Shown here one piece after another: positions 1 through 7,831 of a stretch of 35,957 nt of DNA. The position numbers and the translations under genes were made by a program. The notes below the pieces were generated by a model. The model was not told the origin of the DNA and searched no databases. It worked only from the letters and a program-made list of their open reading frames with translations. The DNA is from Alistipes sp. Marseille-P5061 (GTDB lineage Bacteria; Bacteroidota; Bacteroidia; Bacteroidales; Rikenellaceae). Every line of letters begins with the position of its first letter. The first letter of the stretch is position 1. The stretch spans positions 1 through 35,957 of the forward strand of contig NZ_LT985751.1 of NCBI RefSeq assembly GCF_900290115.1, in the 5' to 3' direction.

Positions 1-310
1 GCCGCGGTGTCAACAGGCGTCGTGCTGCGTTTGCGGGGTCCGGGCGGGTGGTGGAGCGGTGGAGCGAGCGGTGTTTCTGACGGCTGTGGGAACTTGTGCC
101 GGGTTGCCGCGGGGGCTTCCGAGCGGTGACGCCGCGGTGTCAACAGGCGTCGTGCTGCGTTTGCGGGGTCCGGGCGGGTGGTGGAGCGGTGGAGCGAGCG
201 GTGTTTCTGACGGCTGTGGGAACTTGTGCCGGGTTGCCGCGGGGGCTTCCGAGCGGTAGCGGCGCGGTGTTAACGGGACGCGTGTTGCGTTTGCGGGGTC
301 CGGGCGGGTG
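1..310. repeat. 130-bp tandem repeat, two full copies plus a diverged partial third
   Basis: The sequence at 1-130 is repeated essentially without change at 131-260, and a third, diverged and truncated copy starts at 261 and fades at about 310. The unit is GC-rich and has no credible coding frame. Open frames across it in several phases result only from a low stop-codon frequency. The copy number may be limited by the start of the window. Confidence 0.9.
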
Positions 311-946
311 AAAAATGGGAACCGGGGTGTGAAGCAGCTTTCAGCGGCAGGCAGCCGCGGGCCCGGGGATGTTTCCGGACGGCGGGTCTCCGGGATTGCG
401 CGGTTGGGGTGGCTTGAGGGAAAAGGCGGCGCGGAATGAAGGGGCCGGCAGGAGCGGTCGGTTCGGCCGGAACAGCCGGAACAATCGGCGCGGTTGCTCC
501 TTTGCGGGCCCAGGGCGGGGTGTTTCCGGGCGGCAGCTGAGTGAGGATGTTTCCGGGTGGCAGCGAAGCGGGGCGCCGGGTCTTCTGTGCGGATGTCCGC
601 TGCGGAACGCAGAGCGGGCCAGCGGCGCGGTTGTGCCCTCCTCCTCCGCCGGGCTCTGGGCGGATGCCCGGAACCGGTACGTGCCGGGGCTGCGGGAACC
701 GGGCGGCTTCGGAGCCGATGACGTGTGTCGTCTGCCGGGGCAGCGGTCGGGCCGGAGTTGGGGTCGAGGAGGTGTGTTGTGTCGGGGTCGGCGGGGGTGT
801 GTTGGGGCTGATGGGGTCGTGCCGCTATTGCGGGGTGTCGGACGGATTTGATGGGTGCGGAGGGTTGCAAAAAGGTTTGTGCCGACGAAACGGCGACTCT
901 TTTCGTTTGGTGCATCGGACCGATTCCGTTCCTGCGGTCAGGGCAC
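311..946. other. GC-rich spacer without a recognisable gene
   Basis: I see nothing here that supports a gene. Open frames exist on both strands but are Pro/Arg/Ala/Gly-rich, lack domain-like sequence, and overlap each other in all phases, as expected for GC-rich non-coding DNA. Confidence 0.6.
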
Positions 947-988
947 AAAAAAAGGGGACCGCGTATACCTGCCGGTATCGGGGCCCCT
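947..988 (-). terminator. Rho-independent terminator
   Basis: Read on the minus strand, AGGGG and CCCCT arms close a longer interrupted hairpin (inner TACC/GGTA stem at 966-977), followed by a seven-T run at 947-953. The same layout, a hairpin then a T-run then GTGCCC, closes the exb operon at 6685. Confidence 0.75.
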
Positions 989-1037
989 CTGGTTAGGTTA
1001 GTTAGGTTAATGAGAAGCGGGAGATTCCCACGTTGTG
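947..1037 (-). ncRNA. Candidate ~90-nt small RNA
   Basis: A good Bacteroidetes promoter (1043-1074) and an intrinsic terminator (947-988) on the same strand enclose about 90 nt with no convincing open reading frame. From the 5' end the predicted transcript has a short GGGA/TCCC hairpin near 1018-1028, an unpaired linker with repeated AACCTAACT motifs (990-1010), and the terminator hairpin. It could be a small RNA or an attenuated leader whose downstream gene has been lost; I see no gene after the terminator. No known RNA family is recognised. Confidence 0.45.
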
Positions 1038-1042
1038 ATACA

Positions 1043-1074
1043 CAAAGGTAAATCGATTTTTAGCGAAATCCAAA
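1043..1074 (-). promoter_or_regulatory. Bacteroidetes-type promoter
   Basis: On the minus strand TTTG (1071-1074) and TACCTTTG (1043-1050) are separated by 20 nt, matching the TTTG-N19-21-TAnnTTTG consensus of the Bacteroidetes primary sigma factor. It lies in an AT-rich patch within GC-rich DNA and points at the candidate small RNA. Confidence 0.65.
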
Positions 1075-1675
1075 TATTTTTCTTACAAAATTTACAATTT
1101 CCTCCCCTTGGATGCGATGATTTATAATTGAAATTTTTTAATTAGTGCAAAATTTGTAATTTTTTCAACTAATTCCGAACTCCGTTCTCAGCTCTTTGCA
1201 ACGGGGCGAATCGCCGCTGTGCGGTCTGGGGCGGGGTTTTTCGGCCGTTTGGAAGGGACGAATCCGAGGGCGGGTGAGGCCGATTTGTTGCGTGCGGTTC
1301 GGGTTTCCGTTCCGCTTCGCTTCGGCAGCGGGATGGCCGATAGGGAGCTGGAGGGGTGAGGGAAGCGGCGGCCGGGGCTGGCGGTCGGTGGTATGGGCGC
1401 GGACGGGCGCGACAGTCTGGTGTCAGGCTGAGACCGGCAGGATGGAGGACAAACGAAACGGAGCTCCGGGGCCGGTGAGGCTTCGGGGCTCCGTCTTCGG
1501 AGGCATTTCCCGGTCTGGAGCGGGATGTGGGTTTCGGCCGTTCGTCCCGGCAGGAGCAGGGCCGGTGTGGACAAGGTACCGGGCTCTCCGCCGGCACGCC
1601 GTCCTGTCGTCCCGCCGTGCTGCCGTCCCGTCGTGCCGTCCGACCGTTTTCTTCGCTCCGCTTCCCCGGTGCGTG
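1075..1675. other. Spacer without a recognisable gene
   Basis: An AT-rich stretch (1070-1175) is followed by GC-rich DNA. The long open frames on either strand have biased, low-complexity translations and no domain signature, so I call no gene. Confidence 0.55.
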
Positions 1676-1915
1676 TCGTTCCGGCGTGAGCCTTAGCGGC
1701 GGGCGGACCTCAGGTCGTGGCAGCTTCGGCCGGCTCCATAGCGGCGGGCTGAGGCTGTTTGCGGGCCGGAGTCTTGCGCAACACTTCTCGCAGCATCGTT
1801 CCGGCGTGAGCCTTAGCGGCGGGCGGACCTCAGGCCATGGCAGCTTCGGCCGGCTCCATAGCGGCGGGCTGAGGCTGTTCGCGGGCCGGAGTCTCGTGCG
1901 GCGCCTCACGGGGCG
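1676..1915. repeat. 120-bp direct duplication covering the 3' end of the araC-type gene
   Basis: 1676-1795 and 1796-1915 are two tandem copies of a 120-bp unit, nearly identical over their first ~90 bp and diverged in the last ~25. The right copy encodes the last residues of the AraC-type protein and its TGA stop. The left copy, beyond the stop, holds a second version of the same coding tail and a TGA at the equivalent place. Confidence 0.85.
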
Positions 1916-2846
1916 GCGTTCCGGCAGCGCCCGGCCGTGCGGAGAGCGCCTCCTCCGGCTGCGTGCGGGGCTGGCTGTCCCCCTCGGCGGCGCGGAGGTG
2001 GCGGCTGCGGTAGGCTGCCGGCGTCATGCGGTACTCCTTCTTGAAGAGCTTGATGAAGTGCGACGTGTTGGGGAAGGTGCACTCCACGCCTATCTCCGAG
2101 ATGGACTTCGAGGTCGAGATAAGCAGCAGCCGCGAGTGCATCAGCCTCTGGCGGATGTACCACTTGTGGGGCGGCATCTCGAAGTGGCGCCGGAACTCCT
2201 TCTTGAACGAGGTGAGCGAGCGGTTGGTCAGCCGCGCCAGCTCCTCGATGGAGATATCCTTGAAGATGTGGTCGTAGACCGTCTGTTCGAAGTTCTCCTT
2301 GGCCGTGTCGATGTTGCTCAGCAGCTTGCTCTTGATGCAGCAGTCCTCGTGCGAGGCGATGAGGTAAATCAGCTCCGTCATCTTGATGCTCTCGGCGGTC
2401 TCGTCCTGCAGGAAGCTCTCGTCGCGCAGGTAGTTGTTCGTGTTGACGAAAAAGTTGCGCAGCGAGCTCCATGCGGGCATGGCGACGTGGGTGCGGTTGT
2501 GGCAGTTTTCGCACGAATGGTCGTTCGAGATGTTGAGTCCGTAGGTGATGTTCAGGTGGAGCAGGATGCGCTGCAGGTCGGCGGGCGTGTAGTAGAAGAG
2601 CACCTGCTCGAAGGGCTGGCCGTTTTCGGGGACGTTCTCCACGTAGTGGTGGCCGAGCCCCAGGTAGAAGACGTCGCCGCGGTTGAAGGCCTGGCGTTTG
2701 TCGCCGTCGTAGACATACTTCGTGCCGCGCAGGATATAGCCTATGGCGTAGCGTGAGAGGGCCAGCGACTGGATGCCGTTGTGAAGCGTTTCGACATACT
2801 TCACAATCATCGGCTGTTGGGCCGAGGGAGTTGTAGAATTCTTCAT
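1830..2846 (-). CDS. AraC-family transcriptional regulator
   Basis: A 338-residue protein with an N-terminal ligand-sensing half (about 1-180), including the cluster HSCENCHNRTH around 110-120 that could bind a metal or be redox active, and a C-terminal AraC double helix-turn-helix at about 184-283 (first helix pair near EELARLTNRSLTSFKKEF, second near ISEIGVECTFPNTSHFIKLF, ending with the family's MTPAAYR). Residues after about 290 form a disordered Pro/Glu/Ala-rich tail encoded partly by a 120-bp tandem repeat. The gene stands alone behind its own promoter. Ligand and target genes cannot be read from the sequence; such regulators commonly bind sugars or stress signals. The start is the ATG at 2846, about 50 nt below the promoter. 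Confidence 0.9.
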   Translation of the reverse strand: MKNSTTPSAQQPMIVKYVETLHNGIQSLALSRYAIGYILRGTKYVYDGDKRQAFNRGDVFYLGLGHHYVENVPENGQPFEQVLFYYTPADLQRILLHLNITYGLNISNDHSCENCHNRTHVAMPAWSSLRNFFVNTNNYLRDESFLQDETAESIKMTELIYLIASHEDCCIKSKLLSNIDTAKENFEQTVYDHIFKDISIEELARLTNRSLTSFKKEFRRHFEMPPHKWYIRQRLMHSRLLLISTSKSISEIGVECTFPNTSHFIKLFKKEYRMTPAAYRSRHLRAAEGDSQPRTQPEEALSARPGAAGTPPREAPHETPAREQPQPAAMEPAEAAMA

Positions 2847-2890
2847 GCAGTAATTGTGTTTTTGGTTTCGGTGAACAGGAAGTTGCGTCT

Positions 2891-2911
2891 AGGTGTTCAC
2901 CTCCAAATATA
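2891..2911 (-). promoter_or_regulatory. Promoter and overlapping palindrome upstream of the AraC-type gene
   Basis: TATATTTG on the minus strand (2904-2911) fits TAnnTTTG and lies in the AT-rich region upstream of the regulator. Immediately downstream, at the expected transcription start, is the perfect inverted repeat AGGTG-TT-CACCT (2891-2902). Its position suggests an operator, possibly autoregulatory. No clear TTTG -33 element is seen. Confidence 0.5.
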
Positions 2912-2950
2912 CAATATAATATTTAATAAATAAAATAATAAATACCCTAT

Positions 2951-3838
2951 TTGTGTCATAATGGGGCGAATAGGACCGAACGAGGTGCGAGGGGGTCCGA
3001 ATCGGGTATCGGCGCAGCGGCGCAGGCGCTTGTGCAGGGCTCTGCGTGGGGCTTTGTGCGGGGGTATGCGCGAGGGTGTGCGGGGGTATGCAGGGGTATG
3101 CGGAGGCGTCGAGTGTGTTGGAACAGGGCGGGTTGCGGGACGACTGCGGGGGAGAGTGTTGCGGGGGGGGAGTGTTGCGGCGGGAGGGCTATCGGGATGG
3201 AGGGCGGACGGGGCGGCGGGACGAAGGGGTGCGGGGGTGGTTGTGGTGAGTTGCGGATGGTCTCTTGCGCGGTTGCTGCGGGACTGCTGCGGTAGGCTGG
3301 CCGGTTGTGGAGGCAGTTGGGTGCAGGCCGGGGCGGCGGTTGCGGGGACTTGCTGCGGGAGTGGTTGCTTCGGGGAAGGAATGCTTCGGGGGGAGGAATG
3401 CGTGGGGATTGCCGGTTTTGTTGCGGTATGGGGCGGCGGATGGATGTGGAGGAGTTGACCGGAAGGCGGGGTTTCTGTCCCCGGGGCGGGCTATCGGGAT
3501 GGAAAGCAGACGGGGCACAGCGGCGGGAAGGGCGGTCGTAATGAAGGGGGGCGGGAGTGGACGTGGAGGCTGTCGGGGGCCGACAGCGGGGATAGCAGTG
3601 TGGATGGTTTGAGGAGTGTCCCGGGGCAGGGCGACAGTGGGGTCGTGCGGCCCTTTGCCGCGCGTTATGACCGGTTCTTTTTGTTGGGAGGAAGACCCTT
3701 TGCGGCGGTGTCCCCTTTTATCGGGAGTGGACCTTTGCAGCGATGTTGGCAAGCCTTTTTGGGGCTGAACAATCCTTTGCCGCGGTGCGGTGCAGGTTTT
3801 TCCCGGACCGGAGGGGATGTGCTGTGGCGAGGGCCTCG
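2951..3838. other. GC-rich spacer with short degenerate repeats, no recognisable gene
   Basis: About 890 bp without a supported gene. It holds several copies of a GGGGTATGC-like motif (about 3060-3105), a diverged ~30-bp repeat around 3185-3215 and 3488-3518, and four CCTTTGCnGCG motifs spaced 35-50 bp apart at about 3652, 3698, 3734 and 3774. Open frames are low-complexity and overlap in all phases. Confidence 0.55.
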
Positions 3839-4828
3839 TTACCGGAGTGCGGCGGTGAGCTGCGCCCAAAGGTAGGGGGCTGCAAGCGCCCAAACGAGCA
3901 GCAGTGTGTAGAGGGCCAGCGAGAGGGCGTAGTGCATCCGTACGAGCAGGAAGGGGGCCAGCAGCGCCGTGGGGAGTGCGCAGAGCAGCAGCGCCACGGA
4001 GGTGGCGCAGGGGAGCAGCGCGACGGCGACGGTGAGCAGCAGCATGCAGCCCGCCAGCGCGAGGATGCCGCGCGCCTTGAAGCCGACCGAGTAGACGCTG
4101 TTGAGGTAGGCGGCCAGCGAGGCGATGTCGAGCAGCAGCAGCGCTCCGGGCAGCAGCAGCGCGGGCCAGGGAAGGTTCCAGAGGTGCATGCCGTCGTTGT
4201 GGGTGAAGAGCTCGACGGCCTGCTGCAGCGGAGCGTCGAACGGCGCGCCCGTGGCCCAGTTGAGGTAGCAGGCCGTCAGCAGCGGCAGCAGCATGCCCGC
4301 GAGGGTGACGGTCAGCTCGCGCAGCGTCCGTTTGAGCAGCACGACGGCGGCCGGCAGCAGCAGCATCAGCGGTGCGGCGGGCAGGTAGACGAGCGGAACG
4401 AGCCCCAGATAGAGCCCTGCGCGGAAGATGTTGTCGAAGGCGTAGCCGTTGCGGAACGAACGGCAGAAGTTGTGGGTCGAGAGGGCGAGCAGCAGCAGCG
4501 TGACGGCGCCGACGAGCCCGGCGGCGGGCCAGGCGCAGGCGGCGGCGATGCCGAAGAGGGGAATGGCCACGCAGCTGTTGGTTGCGTAGAGTCCGTAGCG
4601 GACGGTGATGCGCCCCGTGAGCAGTCCGGCCCAGAGCAGCAGCACGAAGCTCATGACGCGGCTCCATACGGGGGCGCTCTGCTCGAAGTCGAGCAGCCAG
4701 CCGTCGAGCTGCGAGAGGGGCGCAACGGCCTCCGGCGCAGCCGTGGGGGCGACGCTGGCGACGCCGGCTACAAGCAGCAGCGTCACGAATGCCGGAATAA
4801 TCGGCTGTCTTGCTATGTCGAAGTTCAT
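3839..4828 (-). CDS. Polytopic inner-membrane protein of unknown function
   Basis: 329 residues, largely hydrophobic, with roughly nine to ten predicted transmembrane helices from residue ~12 to ~325. No signal peptide distinct from the first helix, no catalytic motif and no transporter signature are visible. Charged or polar loops include the segment around DGWLLDFEQSAPVWSR (about 42-57) and STHNFCRSFRNGYAFDN (about 117-133). The ATG at 4828 starts a plausible membrane N-terminus. It resembles the conserved but uncharacterised membrane proteins of Bacteroidetes (DUF6427-like), an impression I cannot confirm by search. It is not in an operon with its neighbours; GC-rich repeat spacers lie on both sides. 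Confidence 0.75.
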   Translation of the reverse strand: MNFDIARQPIIPAFVTLLLVAGVASVAPTAAPEAVAPLSQLDGWLLDFEQSAPVWSRVMSFVLLLWAGLLTGRITVRYGLYATNSCVAIPLFGIAAACAWPAAGLVGAVTLLLLALSTHNFCRSFRNGYAFDNIFRAGLYLGLVPLVYLPAAPLMLLLPAAVVLLKRTLRELTVTLAGMLLPLLTACYLNWATGAPFDAPLQQAVELFTHNDGMHLWNLPWPALLLPGALLLLDIASLAAYLNSVYSVGFKARGILALAGCMLLLTVAVALLPCATSVALLLCALPTALLAPFLLVRMHYALSLALYTLLLVWALAAPYLWAQLTAALR

Positions 4829-5498
4829 TGCCTGTGCTTTGTGGGGCCACCGGTGGCCGGCGGCTTCCGGGTTTCGGTTTGGCCGGTTTCCGGAGTTCAG
4901 TTTGGCCGGTTTCCGGGGGAGCGGTTTGGCTCGTTTCCGGGGGCCGGGGAGCGGGTCGCTCCGGGCGGGTCCAGCTTGCTCCGGGCGTCTTGCCTCCTTC
5001 GATTCGGGCCCGGGGTGGAACCTTATCCGTCGGTCCGGACGGGCTCGGATGCGACGTGGCTTCGGTTGTTCGGGCGGCCTGGGGTTCGGGTGGCTTAGGT
5101 TGCGCTCTGCGGGCCCGTCGGGCCGGTGCAGGTCCGACGGGGCGTCCCCATTCGGTTCGGGCGGCTCCCTCTTCTCCGCTCTGGCCCCGGAAATCTTTTG
5201 ACGGACGTCTCGGCTCCTTCGATTCGGGCCCGGGGTGGAACCTTATCCGTTGGTTCTGGCGGCTTCGGCTGCGCCGGAGGTCCCGCTTGTTCGGGTGGTT
5301 CCGGTTGCCTGTCGGGGTTCAGTCCGCCGGGCACCCGGCTACCTGTTCCGGGCCCTGTTTGTCTCCCGGTCCGCGATTCCGGAGGTCTGTCTGCCTCCCG
5401 GTTCGCAATTCCCGGGGCTGACTCGCTTCCGGCTCTCCGCTCTGCGGTTTCGCCTCGACAAAAGTAGCGAAAAAGCCTGAACGGGCCTAAATTATTCG
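4829..5498. other. GC-rich spacer with degenerate repeats, no recognisable gene
   Basis: Besides a 37-bp direct repeat there are short repeats such as GGTTTCCG(G/A) runs near 4885-4940 and a ~20-bp repeat near 5371 and 5395. I see no coding sequence. Confidence 0.55.
4994..5250. repeat. 37-bp direct repeat, copies 220 bp apart
   Basis: 4994-5030 and 5214-5250 are identical over 37 bp, starting CTCCTTCGATTCGGG and ending CCTTATCCGT, and diverge on both sides. They are in the same orientation in non-coding DNA. Confidence 0.85.
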
Positions 5499-5506
5499 TA
5501 ACTTTG
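5499..5506 (+). promoter_or_regulatory. Promoter -7 element of rnhB
   Basis: TAACTTTG matches TAnnTTTG and ends 8 bp before the rnhB ATG. Transcription would start only a few bases upstream of the start codon, giving a nearly leaderless message. A -33 TTTG is not evident. Confidence 0.45.
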
Positions 5507-5514
5507 TTCCCGTC

Positions 5515-6114
5515 ATGCTGGAGACCTCTTTCCAATACGAACTTCCTGAGGCGGGGTGCGACGAGGCGGGGCGCGGATGTCTGGCCGGGGCAGTCTTTGC
5601 CGCGGCGGTCATCCTCCCGCCCGACTTCCACCATCCGCTGCTCAACGACTCGAAGCAGATGAGCGAGCGCAATCGCGACCGGCTGCGTCCCATCATCGAG
5701 CAGGAGGCCGTGGCGTGGGCCGTCGAGGCGGTCTCGCCGGAGCGTATCGACGAAATCAACATTCTCAAGGCCTCGTTCGAGGGGATGTCGCTCGCCGTCG
5801 GGCGGCTCGGTGTGCGGCCCGGCTTTCTGGCCATCGACGGCAACCGCTTCTACACCTCGCTCGACATCCCCTACCGCTGCATCGTCAAGGGTGACGGCAA
5901 GTATGCCGACATTGCGGCGGCCTCGGTGCTGGCCAAGACCCACCGCGACGAGTACATGCGCCGTCTGGCGGAGGAGTATCCGCAGTACGGGTGGGAGCGC
6001 AACAAGGGCTACCCCACGCGCGAGCACCGGCTGGCTATCCGCCGTTACGGGCTGACGCCCTATCACCGTCTCTCGTTCATTCACGACAACGACCAGCTGG
6101 AGTTTTCTTTCTGA
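5515..6114 (+). CDS. rnhB: Ribonuclease HII
   Basis: 199 residues, a normal length for this enzyme, which cuts the RNA strand of RNA-DNA hybrids and removes single misincorporated ribonucleotides in the cytoplasm. The family signature DEAGRG starts at residue 16 (catalytic Asp16, Glu17); LNDSKQMSE follows near 43-51, the third acidic residue lies in the AIDGNRF segment, and the fourth in [20 protein letters not shown]. The C-terminal half carries the typical [20 protein letters not shown] block. It is the only plus-strand gene in the left chromosomal part and has its own promoter. Confidence 0.97.
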   Translation: MLETSFQYELPEAGCDEAGRGCLAGAVFAAAVILPPDFHHPLLNDSKQMSERNRDRLRPIIEQEAVAWAVEAVSPERIDEINILKASFEGMSLAVGRLGVRPGFLAIDGNRFYTSLDIPYRCIVKGDGKYADIAAASVLAKTHRDEYMRRLAEEYPQYGWERNKGYPTREHRLAIRRYGLTPYHRLSFIHDNDQLEFSF

Positions 6115-6684
6115 TTCTGGCCGGCCGGGGTTTTTCGGGGAGGAGCCGGGGTTTTCCGGGTGAGCCGGGTTTTTTAAGGTGAGCCGGGTTTTCCGGATAA
6201 GTCGTGGTTTTCGGGGAGTCCGTGGTTCTTGTTCCTTGGATGGGCGGTTCTGCTTTTTCCCGGTGTGCTGCATCGTCTCCCCTGCATCGTCTCTCTCCTG
6301 CATCGTCTCTCTCCTGCATCGTCTCTCCCCTGCATCGTCTCTCTCCTGCATCGTCTCTCTCCTGCACCGTCTCTCTTGCACCGTCTCCCCTGCACTGTCT
6401 CCCCTACACCGCCTCTCCGCATTGTCTCTCCTGCACCTCTCCCCTCCTTTTTTGGGGGCTTTTCCCCTTTCGTGAATTCCTCTTCTCTTCCGGGCGGGGT
6501 GTCTTGTTGTCTGCGGCCCGACTCCGGGGCGCCCTCAGCGTGTGCGGGTACGAGAGGAAGGAAGCATTCTCTTCCGCCCGCAAACGGGCGGAGGCCTGTC
6601 GTTATCTCCCTCCCCCGAGGCGGGAGGACCTGTTCCCTGCGCCGGCGGGTGGCCAATGCATCCCCTTCCCATGTCGGCGGGCAC
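6115..6684. other. Repeat-rich spacer between rnhB and the exb operon
   Basis: Starts with four diverged copies of a GAGCCGGGTTTTCCGG-like unit (about 6120-6215), then a pyrimidine-rich minisatellite (6268-6445), then unremarkable GC-rich DNA. No gene is supported. Repetitive Met-Gln-Glu-Arg-Asp-type translations on the minus strand are produced by the minisatellite. Confidence 0.6.
6268..6445. repeat. Pyrimidine-rich minisatellite, 14/16-bp units
   Basis: Twelve units with consensus TGCATCGTCTCTCTCC. Unit starts are at about 6269, 6283, 6299, 6315, 6331, 6347, 6363, 6377, 6391, 6405, 6419 and 6432, so a core of 16-bp units is flanked by 14-bp units lacking one CT step. Units become more diverged towards the right. 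Confidence 0.9.
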
Positions 6685-6720
6685 AAAAAAAGAGCGGACC
6701 TCGCTGTGAGGTCCGCTCTT
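6685..6720 (-). terminator. Rho-independent terminator of the exb operon
   Basis: A perfect 12-bp stem, AGAGCGGACCTC (6691-6702) with its complement (6708-6719), has a 5-nt loop and, on the minus strand, a seven-T run at 6685-6691. It lies 23 bp after the stop of the last exbD. Confidence 0.93.
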
Positions 6721-6742
6721 CGCTTTGAGGGTCGACCCGGGA

Positions 6743-7213
6743 TTAGTAACCCAGCGACTTGGAAGCCGCATAGGAAATTTTCAGGGCGTTGGCACGGCGA
6801 AGCTCCTGCTTTACGTCGGTCACGATACCCATCTTGGTCTTCTCGTCGGCCTTGAGGCAAATCGTCATCGAAGCACGGTCGGCCTCGTTGAGCTTGTCTC
6901 GCTCGGCGGCGACGAAGTCCAGAATGTCCTTGGTCGTCTTATAGGAGTCGTTCAGCTGGATGCGGGGCGCGGTTCCGAACTTCGCCTGCATGGCCAGCGT
7001 CGGCTGTCCGATGTGGATGTAGCTGACGAGCGATTTCTTCTCCAGCTTCTGCACCTCGGTTGCTTCCGGAAGCTTGTATCTTACAAGAAGTTCCTGTTCG
7101 CGCATGGTCGTCGAAACCATAAAGAAGAAGAGAATCATGAAGATTACGTCAGGAAGCGATGCGGTCGAGATAGGGGGCAAGGTCTTGTTGCCCTTCTTTT
7201 TCATTACTGCCAT
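6743..7213 (-). CDS. exbD: ExbD/TolR-family biopolymer transport protein (second copy)
   Basis: 156 residues: a short positively charged cytoplasmic N-terminus, one transmembrane helix at about 19-36 with the conserved Asp22 in SLPDVIFMILFFFMV (equivalent to the proton-pathway Asp of ExbD), and a periplasmic domain. With ExbB it forms the proton-driven motor that energises TonB-dependent outer-membrane transport. It follows the first exbD by 3 nt and is the last gene before the terminator. Having two consecutive exbD genes is usual in Bacteroidetes. No tonB gene is in this operon. Confidence 0.93.
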   Translation of the reverse strand: MAVMKKKGNKTLPPISTASLPDVIFMILFFFMVSTTMREQELLVRYKLPEATEVQKLEKKSLVSYIHIGQPTLAMQAKFGTAPRIQLNDSYKTTKDILDFVAAERDKLNEADRASMTICLKADEKTKMGIVTDVKQELRRANALKISYAASKSLGY

Positions 7214-7216
7214 AGC

Positions 7217-7822
7217 TTACTTCTTTATGTTACGCGGTTCGGCCTCCGAAATCTTCAGAGGTATTGCTTTCGAGATGACGTCGCGCTGCCCCTGCGTCAG
7301 GTCGGCAAACTTGCTGCCGAACTTGCGCATCGATACCTCGTCGCGGACCTCGTTGAAGGCGCGCGTGAGCTCGTTCTGAACCATGATGTACGACTGATAG
7401 CCGGTATCACGGGTCGTCTGCAGCGATACGACTCCCTGACTTACGGGGTAGGTCCACTTGCTGCCGTCGGGCAGGTCGAAGGTCTCATCCACCTTCTCCG
7501 GAAGATTTGCGTCCTCCATCGGGTTGAGGATGAACTCCTTCGTCTTGTCTTTGAGCTGATGGATATCAATAATCTCCTGGTTGCCCGACGTTCCTGCCAT
7601 GATGTTGCCGCTGCCCGAGATGAGCACCAGGAAGAGGTTGCGCTCCTTGACCTTGATGTTCTCCTGTTGTACATCCTCGGGAGGCATCGGCGGAAGCATG
7701 CGCACCAGACCCGTGTCGGTGTTCATGGTAGTGGCCACCAGGAAGAATATCAGCAGCAGGAAGGCGATGTCCGCCTGCGAACCCGCATTGATATCCGGTG
7801 TTTTTCTCTTATCTATTGCCAT
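7217..7822 (-). CDS. exbD: ExbD/TolR-family biopolymer transport protein (first copy)
   Basis: 201 residues with an N-terminal membrane helix (about 17-34) holding Asp18 in SQADIAFLLLIFFLV, the residue expected for proton passage, then a periplasmic domain longer than the usual ~100 residues (insert rich in charged residues around 50-130). It starts 9 nt after the upstream 4-TM gene and 3 nt separate it from the second exbD, so they are translated from one message. Its longer domain and separate copy suggest an ExbD heterodimer. Confidence 0.93.
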   Translation of the reverse strand: MAIDKRKTPDINAGSQADIAFLLLIFFLVATTMNTDTGLVRMLPPMPPEDVQQENIKVKERNLFLVLISGSGNIMAGTSGNQEIIDIHQLKDKTKEFILNPMEDANLPEKVDETFDLPDGSKWTYPVSQGVVSLQTTRDTGYQSYIMVQNELTRAFNEVRDEVSMRKFGSKFADLTQGQRDVISKAIPLKISEAEPRNIKK

Positions 7823-7831
7823 TGTTCTCTG

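Noticed and set aside
10..948. Proline/arginine-rich open frame in the first kilobase
   Set aside because: It crosses the 130-bp tandem repeat and lacks domain-like sequence; it reflects low stop frequency in GC-rich DNA.
990..1010. Telomere-like or adapter sequence from the TTAGGTTAGTTAGG run
   Set aside because: It is too short and lies within a promoter-to-terminator unit; it matches no adapter I know.
1169..1829. Possible proline-rich protein gene downstream of the AraC gene
   Set aside because: The frame arises from the duplicated 3' end of the regulator and neighbouring GC-rich spacer; no start signal or domain is seen.
6268..6445. CRISPR-like array
   Set aside because: Units are directly adjacent with no unique spacers and only 14-16 bp long; no cas genes are in the window. 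It is a minisatellite.
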